DNA from: Ideonella livida
Lineage (GTDB): Bacteria > Pseudomonadota > Gammaproteobacteria > Burkholderiales > Burkholderiaceae_C
Direction: 5' to 3'
Length of the DNA: 64,000 bases
NCBI RefSeq assembly: GCF_010499455.1
Contig: NZ_JAAGOH010000002.1
Span: 267,337-331,336, forward strand
In this document: positions 29,955 to 40,669 of the stretch, piece by piece
Layout: each line of letters starts with the position of its first letter
Position numbering within the stretch: position 1 is the stretch's first letter
Program-made: the position numbers and the translations under genes
Notes under the pieces: model-generated
Database searches by the model: none
What the model saw: only the letters and a program-made list of their open reading frames with translations
Told to the model about the DNA's origin: nothing

Positions 29955-32489
29955 TCATTCGGCCGCACGCCTCAGGGTGCTGATGACCGGCCGCCCCAGC
30001 ACCTCGCGCAGGCTCCACCAGCCCGCCGCCCAGGCCAGAAACGCCCCCGCCACCACCCCCACGGCCACCGCCCACAGCGGTGCGGTCCACGGAAACTCGA
30101 ACACCCAGCGGGTCAGCGCCCAGCCCACCACCAGGGCGCAGGCCGTGGCCAGGCCGCCGGCCAGGCCGCCCACCAGCAGCAGCTCCACGCGTTGCACCCG
30201 GCCCAGCAGCTGGCTGGAGGCGCCGCAGGCCCGCATCACCGCGTACTCGTGGGCACGGGCCTCGCGCGTGGCGCTGACAGAAGCAAAGAGCACCACCGCG
30301 CCGGCAGCCACGGTGAAGTAGAAGAGGTACTCCACCGCCCGCACCACCTGGTCCAGCACCCGCTGCACCTGGGCCAGCGACGCCGACACGTCCACATTGG
30401 TCACGTTGGGATAGTCGCGCAGCAGCTGGTTGTCCCAGCCGGCGCGCTCAGGCGCACGGAAGGCGGTCATGTAGGTCACGGGCAGGTCGTCCAGCCGGGC
30501 GCGCGGCACCATGACGAAGAAGTTGGCCCGCAGCGAGCCCCACTCGACCTTGCGCAGGCTGGTGATGCGGCCCGCCAGCGGCTGACCGGCCACCTCGAAG
30601 ACCATCTGATCGCCCAGCTTGAGCCCCAGCCGCTCGGCAAAGCCGGCCTCCACGCTGAAGGCGTCGGGCTCCTCGGCCTGCCACTGGCCAGCCACCACCG
30701 GGTTGTGCCCGGGCACCACCGCACTGTGGCTGAGGTTGAGCTCCCGCTCGGCCGAGCGGCGGGCCTCGGGGCGCCCCGCCAGGGCCTGGTCCACCGGCAC
30801 GCCGTTGAGGGTCAGCAGCCGGCCGCGGAACATGGGGTACCAGTCGTAGCCCTGCACGCCAGCACCATCCAGCCGCTGGCGGAAGGCCTCGGCCTGGTCG
30901 GGCTGGATGTTGATGACAAAACGGTTGGGCGCATCCTGCGGCGTGGCCTGGCGCCAGCTGTTGATGAGGTCGGTGCGCAGCAGCACCAGCAGGGCCAGGG
31001 CCATCAGCCCCACCGCCAGTGAAGCCACCTGCAGCACGGCATAGGCCGGCCGGGCGGTGAGCTGGCGCACGGCCAGCGTCCACCAGGCGGGCTGCCGCGC
31101 CTCCGACAGGCTGGCCCGCAGGGCCTTGACGCCCACCCAGGCCAGCACCGCAAACAGCAGCACCGCCAGCGCGAAGCCACCCACCGCCACCGCCCCCAGC
31201 ACCAGGTCCCGCGAGGCCGCCAGCAGCAGCAGGCCGAAAGCCAGTGCGCCGGTCAGCAGCACACCGGCCGAGGCCGGCCGCACCGCGCCCAAATCACGCC
31301 GCAGCACCCGCAGGGGCGGCACCTGGGCCATCTGGAAGACCGTGGGCAGGCCAAAGCCCAACAACAGCACCTGACCCACGCCCAGGCCGAACAGGGCGGG
31401 CCACCACCCCGGGGGCGGCAGATCCGGCGGCACAAAGTCGGCCAGCAGGCGCAGGAACAGCCCGTGCAGGCCCAGGCCCACCGCCACGCCCACCCCACCG
31501 GCCAGCAGGCCCATGCCGACAAACTCCAGGGCCAGCGCCGCGGCAATGCGCCGCCGTGGCAGGCCCAGCACCCGCAGCAGGGCGGCATCGTCCAGGTGGC
31601 GCTGGGCAAAGTCGCGCGCGGCAATGGCCACCGCCACCGCCGCCAGCAAGGCGGCCAGCAAAGCCACCAGATGCAGGAACTTGTCGGCCCGCTCCAGGGT
31701 CTGCCGCATCTCCGGGCGCCCCTGGGAGAGGGTCTCCAGGCGGATCCCACGCTCGCCCGTGGCCTCCAGCCGGCCCCGTGCCCAGGCGGCGTAGCGGCTC
31801 ACAGCCTGTGCCTGGTCGGCCCGGCCGGACACCGCCAGGCGCCAAGTCACCCGGCTGGCTGGCTGCACCAGACCGGTGGCGGGCAGGTCCCGGGCATGGA
31901 GCATGACCCGCGGCGCAAAGCTCAGGAAGCCGGCCCCGCGGTCAGGCTCCAGGTGGAGAAGACGGGCGATGCGCAGACGCGCCTCACCCAACTCCAGCAT
32001 GTCGCCGGCCTGCAGGCCCAGCAGCTCGGGCAAGCCGGCATCCACGAACACCGTGCCCGGCTGCGGCCCCTGCCCCACCGCCTCCTGGAGCCCCTGGGCC
32101 GAGGCCGAGACCGTCAGCCGGCCACGCAGCGGATAGGCGTCATCCACCGCCTTGACGGCCACCAGCCGGGTGGCGCCGCCCTGGGCATCGGGCGCCCGGG
32201 CCATGCTGGGAAAGACCGCGGAGACCGAGACGGTCAGCCCGGACTGCCGGGCCTGGGCCAGGTACTCCTCAGGCACAGGATGGTCGCTGTTGACGACCAC
32301 GTCGCCACCGAGCAGCTGCGCGGCATCACGCTGCAGCCCGGACTGCAACCGGTCGGCGAAGAAGCCCACCGAGGTCAACGCCGCCACGGCCAGCAGCACC
32401 GCCACCCACAGCAGGCGCAATTCACCGGCCCTGAAATCCCGCAGCGCCTGCTGGCCCGCCAAGCGCCAGACGGACATCGAACTCTGCAT
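29955..32489 (-). CDS. FtsX-family ABC permease (YbbP-like)
   Basis: An 844-residue double-FtsX permease. Order: N-terminal helix (LRLLWVAVLLAVAALTSVGF), periplasmic MacB-like domain beginning GGDVVVNSDHPVPEEYLAQA, first FtsX helices (about 260-440), linker with further helices, second periplasmic domain, and three C-terminal helices with FASVSATREARAHEYAVMRA. This matches YbbP-type permeases (about 800 residues), normally paired with a YbbA-like ATPase and often near tesA. No ATPase gene is adjacent. ATG 32489 with AGGGG upstream is preferred to ATG 32507. Function in envelope lipid or lipoprotein transport is inferred from family only. Confidence 0.88.
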   Translation of the reverse strand: MQSSMSVWRLAGQQALRDFRAGELRLLWVAVLLAVAALTSVGFFADRLQSGLQRDAAQLLGGDVVVNSDHPVPEEYLAQARQSGLTVSVSAVFPSMARAPDAQGGATRLVAVKAVDDAYPLRGRLTVSASAQGLQEAVGQGPQPGTVFVDAGLPELLGLQAGDMLELGEARLRIARLLHLEPDRGAGFLSFAPRVMLHARDLPATGLVQPASRVTWRLAVSGRADQAQAVSRYAAWARGRLEATGERGIRLETLSQGRPEMRQTLERADKFLHLVALLAALLAAVAVAIAARDFAQRHLDDAALLRVLGLPRRRIAAALALEFVGMGLLAGGVGVAVGLGLHGLFLRLLADFVPPDLPPPGWWPALFGLGVGQVLLLGFGLPTVFQMAQVPPLRVLRRDLGAVRPASAGVLLTGALAFGLLLLAASRDLVLGAVAVGGFALAVLLFAVLAWVGVKALRASLSEARQPAWWTLAVRQLTARPAYAVLQVASLAVGLMALALLVLLRTDLINSWRQATPQDAPNRFVINIQPDQAEAFRQRLDGAGVQGYDWYPMFRGRLLTLNGVPVDQALAGRPEARRSAERELNLSHSAVVPGHNPVVAGQWQAEEPDAFSVEAGFAERLGLKLGDQMVFEVAGQPLAGRITSLRKVEWGSLRANFFVMVPRARLDDLPVTYMTAFRAPERAGWDNQLLRDYPNVTNVDVSASLAQVQRVLDQVVRAVEYLFYFTVAAGAVVLFASVSATREARAHEYAVMRACGASSQLLGRVQRVELLLVGGLAGGLATACALVVGWALTRWVFEFPWTAPLWAVAVGVVAGAFLAWAAGWWSLREVLGRPVISTLRRAAE

Positions 32490-32644
32490 CGTCACCCCTG
32501 TTGGCATGTCTTGCTGCCCGCACGGTAGCCGAAAAGTGGGGGGCGCCGATGACGCGGGGGCTTGCCGGGGGCCCGCCCGGGACCGAACACTTCATTCAAC
32601 GCCACCGAATGCCGACCCGCTGCCGCGGTGCTGCAATCCTCTTC

Positions 32645-33517
32645 ATGAACACCGTTGCTCCCCTCCCCCTGCCCAGCCTCTACATTTCGCACGGCTCGCC
32701 CATGACGGCCCTGGAGCCCGGTGAAGCCGGTGCCGCCTGGCAGGCCCTGGGGCCGGCCCTGGACCGGCTGCACGGCCGCCCGCGGGCCATCGTGGTGGCC
32801 TCCGCCCATTCACTCACCCGGGAGCCGGTGGTGCTGGGCGCCGCCCGCCAGGAGACGGTGCATGACTTCTACGGCTTTCCCGATGCGCTTTACCAGCTGC
32901 GCTACGACACCGCCGGCTCCCCGGCGGTGGCCGCGCGCGTGGCGGCGCTGATCCGCGCAGCCGGCCTGCCCGTGCATGAGCTGGACGAGGGCGGCATGGA
33001 CCATGGGGTGTGGACCCCGCTGCGCAGCATGTACCCGGAGGCCGACATCCCGGTGGTGCCGCTGGCCTGGCCGCCCAACTGGACGCCGGCCCAGTTGCTG
33101 GCCCTGGGCCAGGCGCTGGCGCCGCTGCGCCACGAGGGCGTGCTGGTCATCGGCAGCGGCGCCATTACCCACAACCTGCGACTGTGGGCCGGCGGCCGGG
33201 GCGACCCGGACCAGGCGGAGTGGCCGCAGTGCGCCGAGTTCAGGGGCTGGATCGAGGAACGCAGCCGCACCCATGACTGGGACGCGCTGCTGGACTACCG
33301 CCGGCAGGCGCCCCACGCGGTGATGATGCACCCGACCGACGAGCACTTCGTGCCCTTCTACATCGCCGCCGGTGCGGCCGGCTCCACCCAGGCCCCGGCC
33401 GCCCGGGTACACGCCAGTGTGACCTGGGGCCACCTGGGCATGGACATCTACGCCTTTGGCGAGGGTGCCCAGGCGCTGCAGTCGGCCCTGGAAACCGGCG
33501 CGGCAGCCGTCGTCTGA
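32645..33517 (+). CDS. LigB/DODA-type extradiol ring-cleavage dioxygenase family protein
   Basis: A 290-residue cytoplasmic protein of the class III extradiol dioxygenase family (YgiD/DODA-like). Likely metal-site residues are in YISHGSPMTALEPG, VVASAHSLTREP, GMDHGVWTPLRSMYPEADIP and MMHPTDEHFVPFYIAAGA, with GSGAITHNLR in the core. Plant and bacterial DODA proteins cleave DOPA, but most bacterial members have unknown substrates and some are metal-dependent oxidoreductases. ATG 32645 is chosen as the domain begins at once. It is divergent from the permease and convergent with rng. Confidence 0.9.
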   Translation: MNTVAPLPLPSLYISHGSPMTALEPGEAGAAWQALGPALDRLHGRPRAIVVASAHSLTREPVVLGAARQETVHDFYGFPDALYQLRYDTAGSPAVAARVAALIRAAGLPVHELDEGGMDHGVWTPLRSMYPEADIPVVPLAWPPNWTPAQLLALGQALAPLRHEGVLVIGSGAITHNLRLWAGGRGDPDQAEWPQCAEFRGWIEERSRTHDWDALLDYRRQAPHAVMMHPTDEHFVPFYIAAGAAGSTQAPAARVHASVTWGHLGMDIYAFGEGAQALQSALETGAAAVV

Positions 33518-33520
33518 AGG

Positions 33521-33540
33521 CCGCGGGCCCGAGCCCGCGG
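33521..33540. terminator. Hairpin between convergent dioxygenase and rng genes
   Basis: CCGCGGGC and GCCCGCGG form a perfect 8-bp stem around a 4-base loop midway between two converging stop codons. No T-run follows on either strand, so it may act as a bidirectional 3' end or barrier rather than a classical terminator. Confidence 0.45.
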
Positions 33541-33550
33541 CGAGACAGGC

Positions 33551-35026
33551 TCAAAGCAGCACGATGTCGTACTGCTCGGGGTTCATGCCGGGCTCGGCCA
33601 TCAGGGAGATGGGCTTGCCGATGAAGGCGGAGAGGTCGGCCAGGTGGCCGCTCTCCTCGTCCAGCAGCATCTCCACCACCGCGGCGCTGGCCACCACACG
33701 AAACTCCTTGGGGTCGAACTGCCGTGCCTCGCGCAGGATCTCGCGCAACACCTCATAGCAGACGGTGCGGGCGGTCTTGACCTGACCCCGGCCGTCGCAG
33801 GTGGGGCAAGGCAGGCAGAGCATGTGGGCCAGGCTCTCGCGGGTGCGCTTGCGGGTCATCTCCACCAGGCCGAGCTGGGTGAAACCGCTGACCGTGGTCT
33901 TGGTGCGGTCGCGCCCCAGCTGCTTGCGGAACTCCTGCAGCACGGCTTGGCGGTGCTCGTCGCGGGCCATGTCGATGAAGTCGACGATGATGATGCCGCC
34001 CAGGTTGCGCAGCCGCAGCTGCCGGGCGATGGCCAGCGCCGCCTCCAGGTTGGTCTTGAAGATCGTGTCGTCAAAATTGCGCGCACCGACGAAGCCACCG
34101 GTATTGACGTCGATGGTGGTCAGCGCCTCGGTCTGGTCGACGATCAGGTAGCCACCGCTCTTGAGGTCGACCCGCCGCGCCAGGGCCCGGGAGATCTCCT
34201 CCTCGACGTTGTATAGGTCGAAGATCGGGCGCTCGCCCTTGTAGTGCAGCAGCTTGGCCAACGAGGTGGGCGTGTAGGCCTGACCGAACTCGGTCAGGCG
34301 CTCGAACTGCAGCCGCGAATCGATGCGGATGGTCTGGGTCTGCTCGCTGGCCATGTCGCGCAGCACCCGTTCGACCAGGCTCAGGTCCTGGTGCAGCAGG
34401 CTGCCGGCGGGACGAGCCACCGCCAGCTGCCGGATCTGCGACCAGGTCTTGCGCAGGTAGGCGATGTCGTCGGCCAGTTCGGGGTCGCTGGCCTCTTCCG
34501 CGTTGGTGCGCAGGATGAAGCCGCCGCCGCCGCCGTCCTCGGGCCGACCCACCAGGGCCTGCATGCGCTGGCGCAGCTGCTCGCGGGTCTCCACCGAGCC
34601 GATCTTCTGGGAGATGCCGATGTGGTTGTCCTGCGGCAGGAACACCAGCATGCGGCCCGCGATGCTGATCTGGGTGGAAAGGCGTGCGCCCTTGGTGCCG
34701 ATGGGGTCCTTGATGACCTGGACCATGAGCGTCTGGCCCTCAAAGACCTGACGCTCGATGGGCACCGGGGGCTGGCCCTCGTGGCGGGCGGCCGGGCCCG
34801 GATGGGTGTGCAGGTCTGCCACATGCAGGAAGGCGGCACGCTCGAGCCCGATGTCGATGAAGGCGCTCTGCATGCCCGGCAGCACCCGGGCGACCTTGCC
34901 CAGGTAGATGTTGCCCACCAGGCCGCGCTCCAGGGCGCGTTCGATGTGCAGCTCCTGCACCGCGCCGTTCTCGATGATGGCGACGCGGGTCTCCTGCGGA
35001 GCCCAGTTGATGAGGATGTCGTGCAT
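33551..35026 (-). CDS. rng: Ribonuclease G
   Basis: A 491-residue RNase E/G-family endonuclease that matures the 5' end of 16S rRNA and takes part in mRNA decay. The N-terminus begins MHDILINWAPQETRVAIIENG; the S1 domain has VGNIYLGKVARVLPGMQSAF. The catalytic core shows IDVNTGGFVGARNFDDTI and IIIVDFIDMARDEH, with metal-binding Asp residues. The zinc link LPCPTCDGRGQVKT joins protomers. Length equals RNase G, without the RNase E scaffold tail. It is last in a minus-strand housekeeping run, after maf. Confidence 0.96.
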   Translation of the reverse strand: MHDILINWAPQETRVAIIENGAVQELHIERALERGLVGNIYLGKVARVLPGMQSAFIDIGLERAAFLHVADLHTHPGPAARHEGQPPVPIERQVFEGQTLMVQVIKDPIGTKGARLSTQISIAGRMLVFLPQDNHIGISQKIGSVETREQLRQRMQALVGRPEDGGGGGFILRTNAEEASDPELADDIAYLRKTWSQIRQLAVARPAGSLLHQDLSLVERVLRDMASEQTQTIRIDSRLQFERLTEFGQAYTPTSLAKLLHYKGERPIFDLYNVEEEISRALARRVDLKSGGYLIVDQTEALTTIDVNTGGFVGARNFDDTIFKTNLEAALAIARQLRLRNLGGIIIVDFIDMARDEHRQAVLQEFRKQLGRDRTKTTVSGFTQLGLVEMTRKRTRESLAHMLCLPCPTCDGRGQVKTARTVCYEVLREILREARQFDPKEFRVVASAAVVEMLLDEESGHLADLSAFIGKPISLMAEPGMNPEQYDIVLL

Positions 35027-35080
35027 GTCGCTCGACCGCCACCGGCAGGACAGCGGCGGCGGCCTCCAGGGCCGGTGGCG

Positions 35081-35743
35081 CTAGGGCAGCACGCCGGCGT
35101 CGCGCAGCAGCTGGGTCGTCTCGTAAAGGGGCAAACCCATGATACCGGAGTAGCTTCCGCGGATCGTCGGGATCCACCCGGCCAGGCTGCTCTGGATGGC
35201 GTAGGCGCCGGCCTTGCCAAAAGGTTCACCACTGGCCACGTAGGCGTGCAGCACCTCCTCGGGCACGGCGGCGAAATCGACGCTGGAGCGGCTCAGCGCC
35301 AGCCGGGCCTGGCCACCGGCCTGCAGGGCCACGGCGGTGAACACCTCGTGGGTCTGTCCGCTGAGCAGGCGCAGGGTGCGCAGGGCATCGGCGGCATCGG
35401 CAGGTTTGCCCAGGATGCGGTCGCCCAGTGCCACCGTGGTGTCGGCGCACAGCACCGGCGCCTCAGGCAGGCCGCGGCACTGGCGGCGCGCACAGGCGGC
35501 CTCCAGCTTGGCCAGGGTGACACGGCGCACATAGACCTCGGGCGGCTCGCCCGGGCGCTCGGCCTCCAGGGCCTCGGCGTCCTCCTGCGGCCCCGGCAGC
35601 AAGGTCTGCGGGCTCAGGCCGAGCTGGGCCAGCAGCTGCAGGCGGCGCGGGCTTTGCGAGGCCAGGTAGAGGACCGGGGGCACCGGCGCGGCACCGGCGT
35701 CGGCGAGCGACGGCACGGGCGGGGGGAGCAAGGGAGCGGACAT
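35081..35743 (-). CDS. maf: Maf-family nucleoside triphosphate pyrophosphatase
   Basis: A 220-residue Maf protein, a house-cleaning pyrophosphatase acting on dTTP, UTP or modified nucleotides. Motifs: LYLASQSPRRLQLLAQLGL (P-loop-like start), VLCADTTVALGDRILGKP and DAADALRTLRLLSGQTHEVFTAV, then GKAGAYAIQSSLAGWIPTIRGSYSGIMGLP. An N-terminal 25-residue Pro/Ala-rich extension precedes the domain. Start ATG 35743 has GGGAGCGG upstream. It lies 47 bp after rlmH and 54 bp before rng. The pairing maf-rng is widely conserved. Confidence 0.94.
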   Translation of the reverse strand: MSAPLLPPPVPSLADAGAAPVPPVLYLASQSPRRLQLLAQLGLSPQTLLPGPQEDAEALEAERPGEPPEVYVRRVTLAKLEAACARRQCRGLPEAPVLCADTTVALGDRILGKPADAADALRTLRLLSGQTHEVFTAVALQAGGQARLALSRSSVDFAAVPEEVLHAYVASGEPFGKAGAYAIQSSLAGWIPTIRGSYSGIMGLPLYETTQLLRDAGVLP

Positions 35744-35790
35744 GGCCGCGATTGTGCCCAGCGCCCGGGCACGGGCGCCGACCGCGCCGC

Positions 35791-36258
35791 TCACTCCCGG
35801 TGGTAGGGGTGCCCGTTGCGCAGTGACCAGGCGCGGTAGAGCGCCTCGGCCAGGAACACCCGCACGAAGGCATGCGGCAGGGTGAGGTCGGACAGGCGCA
35901 GGGTTTCGTCGGCCGTGGCCTTGAGGGCCGGATCCAGGCCGTCGGGCCCGCCCACCAAGAAGACCAGGTCCCGGCCATCGCCCAACCAGAACTCCAGCCG
36001 CCGCGCCAGCTCGGTGGTGGTCATGCGGGTGCCACGCTCGTCGAGCACCACCCGGCGCGCGCCCTTGGGCACCGCGGCCTCCAAGCGCACAGCCTCGGCG
36101 GCCATGAGCTGCTCGGCGGACTTGCCGCCGCGCGGCTCGGCCTTGACGGCCTTGAGCAGCAGCGGCAGCTCGGCAGGGAAGCGCTTGGCAAAGTCTTCGT
36201 AGGCCAGGTCCGCCCAGGCGGGCTGCTTCTGGCCCACGGCGGCGATCAGCAGTCGCAC
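35791..36258 (-). CDS. rlmH: 23S rRNA (pseudouridine1915-N3) methyltransferase RlmH
   Basis: A 155-residue SPOUT-class methyltransferase that modifies pseudouridine 1915 in helix 69 of 23S rRNA. The family motifs are [33 protein letters not shown] with the knotted SAM site, and the end [29 protein letters not shown], nearly invariant in RlmH. It starts with GTG 36258, 23 bp after rsfS. Length is exact for the family. Confidence 0.97.
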   Translation of the reverse strand: MRLLIAAVGQKQPAWADLAYEDFAKRFPAELPLLLKAVKAEPRGGKSAEQLMAAEAVRLEAAVPKGARRVVLDERGTRMTTTELARRLEFWLGDGRDLVFLVGGPDGLDPALKATADETLRLSDLTLPHAFVRVFLAEALYRAWSLRNGHPYHRE

Positions 36259-36281
36259 GTCGGGTCCCGGGACTCAGCCGC

Positions 36282-37151
36282 TCAGGCGGCAGGTTTGCGG
36301 GCCGGGGTCTTGCGGGGCGCGGCCTTGCGGGCGGGTGCCGCCGGCGCCGCGGCGGCGCTGGACACGCCGCCGGTGGTGCGCTTGCGGGCCGGCTTGGGCG
36401 CGGCGGGCTTCTCGACCGGCTTGTCCTGCGGCTCCACGCCCTTGGCCGCACGGCTGGCGGACTTGGGGGCGGTCGCCGGCTTGGCCGCGGGCTTGATCGC
36501 CGGCTTGCGGCGGCTGCTGGCCCCGTCGGCCTTGACGATCAGGGTGCCGACAACCGGCGGCTCGACGGGCTTGGCCCGGCGGGTGGTCTTGCGCGGTGCC
36601 TTGGCCGCGGGGGCGTCGACCTCGGCCGCAGCCTTCTTGCGGGCCGGGGCCTTGGCGGGCTTGGCACCGGCCAGGGCGGCTTGACCGGCCTCGGTGTCGG
36701 CCGTGGCGGTGCGGCGCACGCGGGTCTTGGCAGGCTTGGGCGTGGACGGCACGTCCTCGTCCTCATCCTCCTCGGCGGCCTCGGCCTTGACCAGGCCGGT
36801 CTTGCCGCCGCCGATCTTCATCTTCACCGCCTTGCCACCCCAGATCTCCTCCAGGTGGTAGTACTGGCGGATGGCGGGCTGCATGATGTGGCACACGGCC
36901 TGGCCGCAGTCCACGATGATCCATTCGCCGTTGTCCTCGCCTTCCATGCGGGGCACCGGGGCGCCGATGGCCTTGACGGCCTCGCGCACGCTGGAGGCCA
37001 GGGCCTTGGTCTGCCGGTTGCTGTTGCCCGAGGCAATGATGACCCGCTCGAACAGCGAGGACAGGTGGGTGGTGTTGAAGACGACGATGTCCTGCGCCTT
37101 GACGTCTTCAAGGCCATCGACGATGGCGCGTTGCAGCTTGCGAATGTCCAT
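36282..37151 (-). CDS. rsfS: Ribosome silencing factor RsfS with long Lys/Ala/Pro-rich tail
   Basis: A 289-residue protein whose first 115 or so residues are a normal RsfS (Iojap) domain: LQRAIVDGLEDVKAQDIVVF, VIIASGNSNRQTKALASSV, and GEWIIVDCGQAVCHIMQPAIRQYYHLEEIW. This domain binds ribosomal protein uL14 and blocks subunit joining in starvation. After an acidic hinge (AEAAEEDEDEDVPSTPK) comes a tail of about 155 residues dominated by Lys, Arg, Ala and Pro with repeated KPA/RKT units, resembling bacterial histone H1-like proteins. Ordinary RsfS proteins are about 105-150 residues. The frame is uninterrupted to the stop, so the tail is genuine. nadD-rsfS-rlmH order is conserved. Confidence 0.94.
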   Translation of the reverse strand: MDIRKLQRAIVDGLEDVKAQDIVVFNTTHLSSLFERVIIASGNSNRQTKALASSVREAVKAIGAPVPRMEGEDNGEWIIVDCGQAVCHIMQPAIRQYYHLEEIWGGKAVKMKIGGGKTGLVKAEAAEEDEDEDVPSTPKPAKTRVRRTATADTEAGQAALAGAKPAKAPARKKAAAEVDAPAAKAPRKTTRRAKPVEPPVVGTLIVKADGASSRRKPAIKPAAKPATAPKSASRAAKGVEPQDKPVEKPAAPKPARKRTTGGVSSAAAAPAAPARKAAPRKTPARKPAA

Positions 37152-37202
37152 GGGGTGACCGGGTGCGATCCCGGTGGTGTTGGGCCTTGTGGCCGGTGCC
37201 GA

Positions 37203-37796
37203 TCAGGCCCGGCGGCGGTAGAGGCCGTGTTGGTCGAGGTAGTGTGCCACCGCGGGGCCGACGAGGTCGATCACAGACCGACCCTCGGCCAGTTCTTCAC
37301 GGATCTGGGTGGCACTCAGATCCGTGCGCGGCAGCGGCAGCGCCACCACGGGAAAGCGGGGAATGGGCAGCAGCGGGTCTGCCTGGGGCGATTGTCCCTC
37401 ACGCGCCGCCACGGCGAGGTGGACCCGGTCCACCAGCTCGGCCGCACGGTGCCAGGTGTGCAGCCGGGCCAGCTGGTCCTGGCCGATGATGAGCCACAAC
37501 TCGGCCCCGGGCCGCTCGGCCGCCAGGGTCAGCACGGTGTCCAGGGTGTAGCTGGGCCCCTGGCGCCGCAGCTCGCGCGTGTCGAGCTCAAAGCCGGGCT
37601 CGTCCCGGATCAGGGCCTGCACCATGGCCGCACGGTGCTCGCCGGGCGCCAACTGGCCCGCCGGCTTCTGCCACGGGGCGCCGGCGGGCAGCCACAGCAG
37701 GCGGTCGAGCCCCAGGTGGTCGCGGGCCAGCCGCGCCAGGGCCAGATGGGCCTGGTGCGGCGGGTTGAAGCTGCCCCCGAAGAGTCCGAGTCGCAT
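37203..37796 (-). CDS. nadD: Nicotinate-nucleotide adenylyltransferase
   Basis: A 197-residue enzyme making deamido-NAD in NAD biosynthesis. The nucleotidyltransferase signature GLFGGSFNPPHQAHLALA is at the N-terminus, and the second motif ISATQIREEL-like reads DLSATQIREELAEGRS. Further family stretches are LWLPAGAPWQK and ELWLIIGQDQLARLHTWHRA. Start ATG 37796 sits 26 bp after hemF. The following rsfS is its usual neighbour. Confidence 0.95.
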   Translation of the reverse strand: MRLGLFGGSFNPPHQAHLALARLARDHLGLDRLLWLPAGAPWQKPAGQLAPGEHRAAMVQALIRDEPGFELDTRELRRQGPSYTLDTVLTLAAERPGAELWLIIGQDQLARLHTWHRAAELVDRVHLAVAAREGQSPQADPLLPIPRFPVVALPLPRTDLSATQIREELAEGRSVIDLVGPAVAHYLDQHGLYRRRA

Positions 37797-37822
37797 GGGC
37801 CGGTGCCGCTGGCAGGCCAGGC

Positions 37823-38749
37823 TCAGGCTGCGGCCACCGGGCCGTCGGCCCAGTCGCGCGGCCGCAGGAAGTCGGTGTAGAGCCGGGCCTCGGGCGTGCC
37901 CGGCTCGGGGGCCCAGTCGTAGCGCCAGTGGACCACCGGCGGCATCGACATCAGGATGGCTTCGGTGCGTCCGCCGGACTGCAGGCCGAAGAGGGTGCCC
38001 CGGTCGAAGACGAGGTTGAACTCGACGTAACGGCCGCGCCGGTAGCCCTGGAAGCCACGCTCGCGCTCACCGTAGGGCGTGTCACGACGGCGCTCGGCAA
38101 TGGGCAGGTAGGCGCCCAGGAAGGCGTCGCCCACGGCCCGGGTCATGGCAAAGCTCTCCTCGAAGCCCAGCTCGTTGAAGTCGTCAAAGAAGATGCCGCC
38201 GACGCCCCGGGGCTCCTGGCGGTGCTTGAGGTAGAAGTACTCGTCGCACCAGGGCTTGAAGCGCGCGTGCAGGCCGGGCCAGGGCGCCAGCGCCTGGCGG
38301 CAGGCCTGGTGGAAATGCACCGCATCCTCTTCGAAGCCGTAGTAGGGCGTCAGGTCCATGCCACCGCCGAACCACACCACCGGCTCACGTCCGGCCGGCA
38401 GGGCGGCGAAGCAGCGCACATTCATGTGCACCGTGGGCACATAGGGGTTGCGCGGGTGGAAGACCAGGGACACGCCCATGGCCTCGAAGGGCGCGCCCGC
38501 CAGCTCCGGCCGGTGGGCGGTGGCCGAGGGTGGCAGGGCCTTGCCCTTGACGTGGCTGAAGTTGCAGCCACCACGCTCAAGCAGCCCGCCGTTCTCGATC
38601 AGGCGGGTGATGCCGTCACCCTCCAGACGGCCGCCGGGCTCCCGGGTCCAGGCGTCGGTCAGGAAGGGCTGGCCGTCCAGGGTCTCGGCCCCGGCGACGA
38701 TGCGCCGCTGCAGGTCGAGGAAATAGGCACGCAGGGCCTGGGTGTCCAT
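37823..38749 (-). CDS. hemF: Oxygen-dependent coproporphyrinogen III oxidase
   Basis: A 308-residue haem-biosynthesis enzyme that decarboxylates coproporphyrinogen III using O2. Family motifs: [57 protein letters not shown], and [21 protein letters not shown] with MSMPPVVHW. Length matches HemF (about 300). The start codon shares its A with the stop of the upstream acyltransferase gene (TGATG). Presence of HemF shows aerobic haem synthesis. Confidence 0.97.
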   Translation of the reverse strand: MDTQALRAYFLDLQRRIVAGAETLDGQPFLTDAWTREPGGRLEGDGITRLIENGGLLERGGCNFSHVKGKALPPSATAHRPELAGAPFEAMGVSLVFHPRNPYVPTVHMNVRCFAALPAGREPVVWFGGGMDLTPYYGFEEDAVHFHQACRQALAPWPGLHARFKPWCDEYFYLKHRQEPRGVGGIFFDDFNELGFEESFAMTRAVGDAFLGAYLPIAERRRDTPYGERERGFQGYRRGRYVEFNLVFDRGTLFGLQSGGRTEAILMSMPPVVHWRYDWAPEPGTPEARLYTDFLRPRDWADGPVAAA

Positions 38750-39385
38750 CAGGGGGTCTCCGAAGGCGGTTTGAGCCTCACCGGGCCGGCCAGATCGGGC
38801 CGGGCGCCATGGGCGCGGCGGGCGTAGTAGTCGGCCAGGGCGGCCATGTCAGCGTCACGGTCGCCGCTGAGCACCACGAAGCGCTCCACGCCGACCTCGC
38901 GCTTGGCGTAGTCAAAGAAGGCCAGCCCCACCGGCACGCCGGAAGCGTGGGCCACGGGATAGAAGCCGCTCTTCCAGTGCTCCACCCGGCTGCGTGTGCC
39001 CTCGGGGGCCAGGGCCAGCCAGAGGAACCGGTCCTCGGCGCGGGCTTCACGGAATCGCACGGCCATGTCGGCGGCGATGCCCCGGGCACCGCTGCGGTCC
39101 ACGGGGATGCCGCCCACCCAGCGCATCCAGCGACCCAGCAGCGGCACGCGGAACAGGCTGTCCTTGCCCCAGAAGTGCGCCGGGACGCCCATGGCCCACT
39201 TGGCCAGGATGCCGACGATGAAGTCCCAGTTGGAGGTGTGCGGGTAGGCCACCAGCACGCCCTGCCGGGCGGGCAGTCCGTCCCAGACCAGGGTCCAGCC
39301 CGCCAGGCGCAGTGCGGCACGCGCCAGGGTGCTTCCGCGCAGCTGGACCGGGCGCTCCTGCAGCAGGCGCGGCCCGGTGCCGGGC

Positions 39386-39402
<17 letters not shown>
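38749..39402 (-). CDS. 1-acyl-glycerol-phosphate acyltransferase-like protein
   Basis: A roughly 217-residue PlsC-type acyltransferase. The catalytic HX4D motif is HTSNWD (in [20 protein letters not shown]), followed by [26 protein letters not shown] and the substrate motif [11 protein letters not shown]. The subgroup is small acyltransferases of lysophospholipids, common in proteobacteria. No ATG exists near the domain; GTG 39402, overlapping the end of purD by 17 bp, is the most likely start. The exact acyl acceptor is unknown. The stop overlaps the hemF start. Confidence 0.85.
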
Positions 39403-40665
<1,263 letters not shown>

Positions 40666-40669
<4 letters not shown>

